From Glandiceps talaboti (taxonomy: Eukaryota > Hemichordata > Enteropneusta > Spengelidae), in NCBI RefSeq assembly GCF_964340395.1, contig NC_135553.1, positions 27,571,449-27,635,448 of the forward strand: a stretch of DNA of 64,000 nt, written 5' to 3'. The notes under the pieces are model-generated. The model was not told the origin of the DNA, did no database searches, and worked only from the letters and a program-made list of their open reading frames with translations. Positions within the stretch are counted from its first letter, which is position 1. Each line of letters begins with the position of its first letter. This document shows, in pieces, positions 59,501-64,000 of the stretch. Made by a program: the position numbers and the translations under genes.

Positions 59501-61440
59501 CACTACCTATGTCATCGTATATCAAAGTCACCTGTACACTACCTATGTCATCGTATATCAAAGTCACCTGTACACTACCTATGTCATCGTATATCAAAGT
59601 CACCTGTACACTACCTATGTCATCGTATATCAAAGTCACCTGTACACTACCTATGTCATCATATATCAAAGTCACCTGTACACTACCTATGTCATCATAT
59701 ATCAAAGTCACCTGTACACTACCTATGTCATCGTATATCAAAGTCACCTGTACACTACCTATGTCATCGTATATCAAAGTCACCTGTACACTACCTATGT
59801 CATCATATATCAAAGTCACCTGTACACTACCTATGTCATCGTATATCAAAGTCACCTGTACACTACCTATGTCATCATATATCAAAGTCACCTGTACACT
59901 ACCTATGTCATCGTATATCAAAGTCACCTGTACACTACCTATGTCATCATATATCAAAGTCACCTGTACACTACCTATGTCATCGTATATCAAAGTCACC
60001 TGTACACTACCTATGTCATCATATATCAAAGTCACCTGTACACTACCTATGTCATCATATATCAAAGTCACCTGTACACTACCTATGTCATCGTATATCA
60101 AAGTCACCTGTACACTACCTATGTCATCATATATCAAAGTCACCTGTACACTACCTATGTCATCGTATATCAAAGTCACCTGTACACTACCTATGTCATC
60201 ATATATCAAAGTCACCTGTACACTACCTATGTCATCGTATATCAAAGTCACCTGTACACTACCTATGTCATCATATATCAAAGTCACCTGTACACTACCT
60301 ATGCCATCGTATATCAAAGTCACCTGTACACTACCTATGTCATCATATATCAAAGTCACCTGTACACTACCTATGCCATCGTATATCAAAGTCACCTGTA
60401 CACTACCTATGTCATCGTATATCAAAGTCACCTGTACACTACCTATGCCATCGTATATCAAAATCACCTGTACACTACCTATGTCATCGTATATCAAAGT
60501 CACCTGTACACTACCTATGTCATCGTATATCAAAGTCACCTGTACACTACCTATGTCATCGTATATCAAAATCACCTGTACACTACCTATGTCATCGTAT
60601 ATCAAAGTCACCTGTACACTACCTATGTCATCGTATATCAAAATCACCTGTACACTACCTATGTCATCGTATATCAAAGTCACCTGTACACTACCTATGT
60701 CATCGTATATCAAAGTCACCTGTACACTACCTATGTCATCGTATATCAAAATCACCTGTACACTACCTATGTCATCGTATATCAAAGTCACCTGTACACT
60801 ACCTATGTCATCGTATATCAAAGTCACCTGTACACTACCTATGTCATCGTATATCAAAGTCACCTGTACACTACCTATGTCATCGTATATCAAAGTCACC
60901 TGTACACTACCTATGTCATCGTATATCAAAGTCACCTGTACACTACCTATGTCATCGTATATCAAAGTCACCTGTACACTACCTATGTCATCGTATATCA
61001 AAGTCACCTGTACACTACCTATGTCATCGTATATCAAAGTCACCTGTACACTACCTATGTCATCGTATATCAAAGTCACCTGTACACTACCTATGTCATC
61101 GTATATCAAAGTCACCTGTACACTACCTGTGTCATCGTATATCAAAATCACCTGTACACTACCTATGTCATCGTATATCAAAGTCACCTGTACACTACCT
61201 ATGTCATCATATATCAAAGTCACCTGTACACTACCTATGTCATCATATATCAAAGTCACCTGTACACTACCTATGTCATCGTATATCAAAGTCACCTGTA
61301 CACTACCTGTGTTATCAAAGTCACCTGTACACTATCTATGTCATCATATATCAAAGTCACCTGTACACTACCTGTGTTATCAAAGTCACCTGTACACTAC
61401 CTGTGTTATCAAAGTCACCTGTACATTACCTACATGTATG
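56525..61440 (+). repeat. 36-bp satellite array, about 135 copies
   Basis: The unit is gtcacctgtacactacctat plus gtcatcatatatcaaa, with A/G variants (catcatat, catcgtat). A 24-bp short unit recurs at 56743 and 57631, 888 bp apart. The 36-bp period keeps three frames open for about 1,600-1,680 codons; the repeated peptides (such as VHYLCHHISKSP) have no sign of function. The last units before 61440 are diverged. Confidence 0.96.
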
Positions 61441-62550
61441 TCATCATATGTTCACCTGTATACAATGTGCGTCGGGTTTCAGCCGTGCACGTCCACATCC
61501 ACCTTTGAAGTAAGTGTGAGATAACTACTACCTACTGGCAACGAGAAGTTTCCATGTTGGATGTGTAGCCGTCAAAAGTAAAGGCTTTTGTGTGAAAAAC
61601 AGTGCAGTTTGAGAATAGCGAACTTTAACATTCATAAAGACGTATCGGACAATTTCTGTACACGCCATTTCGTCATTCCGACATAAACCATCTGTTCAGC
61701 CGCCGTTGAAGACAAGCGTTGAGACCAAAGAACAAAGCTGAAAAACAAGAATATCTTAGTGTCTTTAGTTGCTGCTGTCTGAGTGCTTATGTTGTGTGAG
61801 ATTCGATTCGTAAGCAATACATACATACATACATACATACATACATACATACATACATACATACATACATACATACAATGATTGCTCTCATTACAATAAA
61901 TAATATTTTAATTCTCAAAATAAGTTTTCGATTTTCTTCTCTTTTGAGACGGTTAATCTAGGCCTGAAAGATGTGTAAGTCGAAAACAGTTGGTGGTAAG
62001 AACACATTGTGACAAGATGTTCGGCATTTCAAAGTACCGATATTAGGAAAATGAGTGATGATGGTGGAATAAAGAAGAAAGTATTGACCACAGACTGACG
62101 ACGACTTAATTGAATAATCAATCAATTGTCCAAATTATAATCGATCAATTCAACCGACTCATTTGGGAATCGACAGTTTGCTCCTGGTTTCGATGCAATT
62201 TGTCTTACCTTGAGTATTCGATCGAAGAACATATACAATGTATTGTGAATATTTCTACGAATTAATAAGTAGTAAACATACGCAAGCGTAATTTTCTAGT
62301 ATGTTCGTACATTTTTAAGTCCGGGCGGGGGTGGCGGAGGATTATCAAGGTAGACCATTAAATCCTCCCAACGAAAAATGGGGGTTCATCTAAAGTATTC
62401 AAGTTGCATGGGGTGGTGGGAGGCATATATAAAAATAACCCACAAGCAGCTCTTTTTGTGGATAGAAATTTTACTGGAAGTGGAATAAGTTGCAACTCTT
62501 CTACTTATAGACAAGCTTGACCTCGAGTACCTAGTGTGGTAGGTAATACA
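61441..62550. other. Unique sequence with a (TACA)n tract
   Basis: (TACA)n at 61818-61877. No gene recognised. Confidence 0.5.
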
Positions 62551-62552
62551 TG

Positions 62553-62691
<139 letters not shown>

Positions 62692-62794
62692 GAATATGTA
62701 GAGTTATGTTTTACTCCAGGTGAAGAAATATTAAAGAATATTGGTACGAAACAGGGACAAGAACAAATACCACAGTTCAGACAAGGTCATGCCT

Positions 62795-62925
62795 CTGCAG
62801 AATTTTTTTCTTCCATCAAAATCCAAAACACAATGACCCCTATCCAAAATTTCCAAAACAGGATACCCCCCCCCTGCCAATTTCGAAAACAGGGTGACTC
62901 CCCACCCCACCCCGACCAATGAAAC
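62795..62925 (-). repeat. Dispersed C/G-rich repeat, inverted relative of 45880-46010
   Basis: cttccatcaaaatccaaaac and aaaacaggataccccccccc are reverse complements of the gttttggattttgatggaag sequence near 45980. Confidence 0.7.
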
Positions 62926-63190
62926 TGTCCAATGCACTAGTGATCACGTTTTTGCAAAGTACAAGGTAAAGTTACATGATAGTATTATATATGTATACAT
63001 TATTATCTGTGCATTCAATGCTGTATTGTATTGTTTTATATTATGCCATGTCAAATAATACTGTACTACTATACTAAAAATGTACTATGTTTTAGTGTAT
63101 GTAATGCGGTGTAGTGTTGACACGCGTGCGTGCGTGCATGCGTGTGCCAACGTACGTGTATCTGGGGTAATCGATAATTTCACGATTTAG

Positions 63191-63484
63191 ATGACTGAAG
63201 TATTTCAAACTTTCCATCCGGGTTCCGCATCATTTCCAGAGATATTTATGACACGGGTTAAGAGACACAAGAGGTGTCGTAAAAGAAGGTGTATTTGGCG
63301 TTTCGGCGGGAGAAAATTAATCAGCATTCTCAGACGGTATAAATGTTTAGCGACTGTGATGGGAATAGACAATGACATTTTGTGTGACGCCGCTGGAGGC
63401 TGTGTGAACTTTGACGGTTATGGGGTCAAAGGTAGCAGACGTGTCGCTCTAAGGCTGAATCGCTCAGATGCTGTTTGCCGTTAA
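63191..63484 (+). CDS. Unidentified 97-codon open frame
   Basis: ATG to TAA in a locally GC-richer stretch. The product is basic in its middle (RVKRHKRCRKRRCIWRFGGR) and ends RLNRSDAVCR. No domain, splice site or homologue is recognised. It could be a first exon or a chance frame. Confidence 0.2.
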   Translation: MTEVFQTFHPGSASFPEIFMTRVKRHKRCRKRRCIWRFGGRKLISILRRYKCLATVMGIDNDILCDAAGGCVNFDGYGVKGSRRVALRLNRSDAVCR

Positions 63485-63831
63485 AATCTAGAAAACCCAA
63501 ATGGTTTTATGTTTGAAATATGTGGGGTTTTGGAAACACGTGATCACCATGTACAAGTCTACTGCTGGTAATGCTTTACAAAGGCTGACAAAAACATATA
63601 ACTAAGCCACACTTTACTGATTTTTATTCTCATTTTCTGTTTCGCACACATCGGCACAATCTTCAACACTATGATGTGGAGGCATGGCCTGCCGGTCATC
63701 GAAGAAGCGGCTTTAATACATCCTCGGACATCATGTATTCTCTAGCACCTTATAGGCCTACTGTAGAGTGAGGCTTTGTTAAAATGCGGGTTTCTTCCTT
63801 TTTTAATAAAAGATAATGTAACTCGAATAGG

Positions 63832-63834
<3 letters not shown>

Positions 63835-63921
<87 letters not shown>
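63835..63921 (+). repeat. (AT)n microsatellite
   Basis: AT dinucleotides near the window end. Similar ccagtaaacaatacc and ccagtcaacaatacc sequences follow it. Confidence 0.97.
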
Positions 63922-63923
<2 letters not shown>

Positions 63924-64000
63924 AGTAAACAATACCCAGTGGAGTTACAGTACTGTAAATATAATATATCCAGTCAACAATACCATTTTCAGTACAGTGC

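Noticed and set aside
56480-61524. A 1,677-residue protein of PVHYLCHHISKS repeats
   Set aside because: Three overlapping frames on both strands are equally open. There is no signal peptide, splice site or non-repeat domain of note.
63422-63436. HNF4/COUP-type DR1 site (ggggtcaaaggtag)
   Set aside because: A single match in unannotated sequence is expected by chance and has no promoter context.

Overview
The window is animal nuclear DNA: AT-rich, with introns bounded by GT and AG, microsatellites, minisatellite arrays of many kilobases, non-LTR and Penelope-like retroelement remains, and no compact operon-like coding. Its one confidently named gene is the 3' part of a T-type (Cav3) voltage-gated calcium channel alpha-1 subunit on the + strand. 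A Cav3 with this divergent tail, among dense minisatellites and Pearl/HINE-like elements, suggests a marine invertebrate (amphioxus, another deuterostome or a mollusc). I cannot fix the species from sequence alone.

Gene (372 to 39703, + strand). The exons run from the end of IVS4 through the S4-S5 linker, S5, the domain IV pore loop with its selectivity-filter Asp (TGDNW), S6, and a long cytoplasmic tail that ends at a TAG at 39701-39703. All exon phases fit together. The most notable feature is a pair of tandem exons, 372-442 and 1003-1073. Each is 71 nt with identical phase, and each encodes a version of the IVS4-S5 linker. Including both creates an immediate TGA and skipping both shifts the frame, so they should be mutually exclusive. 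Two small exons (30 and 45 nt) lie in the proximal tail. The last exon carries a PPxY motif, three CP[I/V]H motifs and a D-Y-V C-terminus.

Introns. They hold minisatellites with periods of 63, 34, 31-34, 30 and 25 bp. The 25-bp array spans about 12.8 kb and contains a 3,982-bp higher-order repeat. They also hold a modular family of non-autonomous elements with a palindromic head, a (TCTG)n/(TG)n tract, a tandem core and an inverted tail. One of these ends 5 bp before the S6 exon and supplies its polypyrimidine tract. The last large intron has a LINE remnant split by such elements, a tRNA-derived SINE and several long inverted repeats.

Downstream (about 39.7-64 kb). A probable long 3' UTR is followed by an element copy interrupted by a LINE 3' end, an orphan candidate exon at 48174-48310, and a Penelope-like element. 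The Penelope element has a GIY-YIG endonuclease fragment, and three hammerhead ribozyme motifs with a compensatory stem change follow it. Beyond these are a nearly identical 1.18-kb tandem duplication, another LINE 3' end with a (TGAT)n tail, a 4.9-kb array of a 36-bp repeat with long but meaningless open frames, and AT microsatellites.
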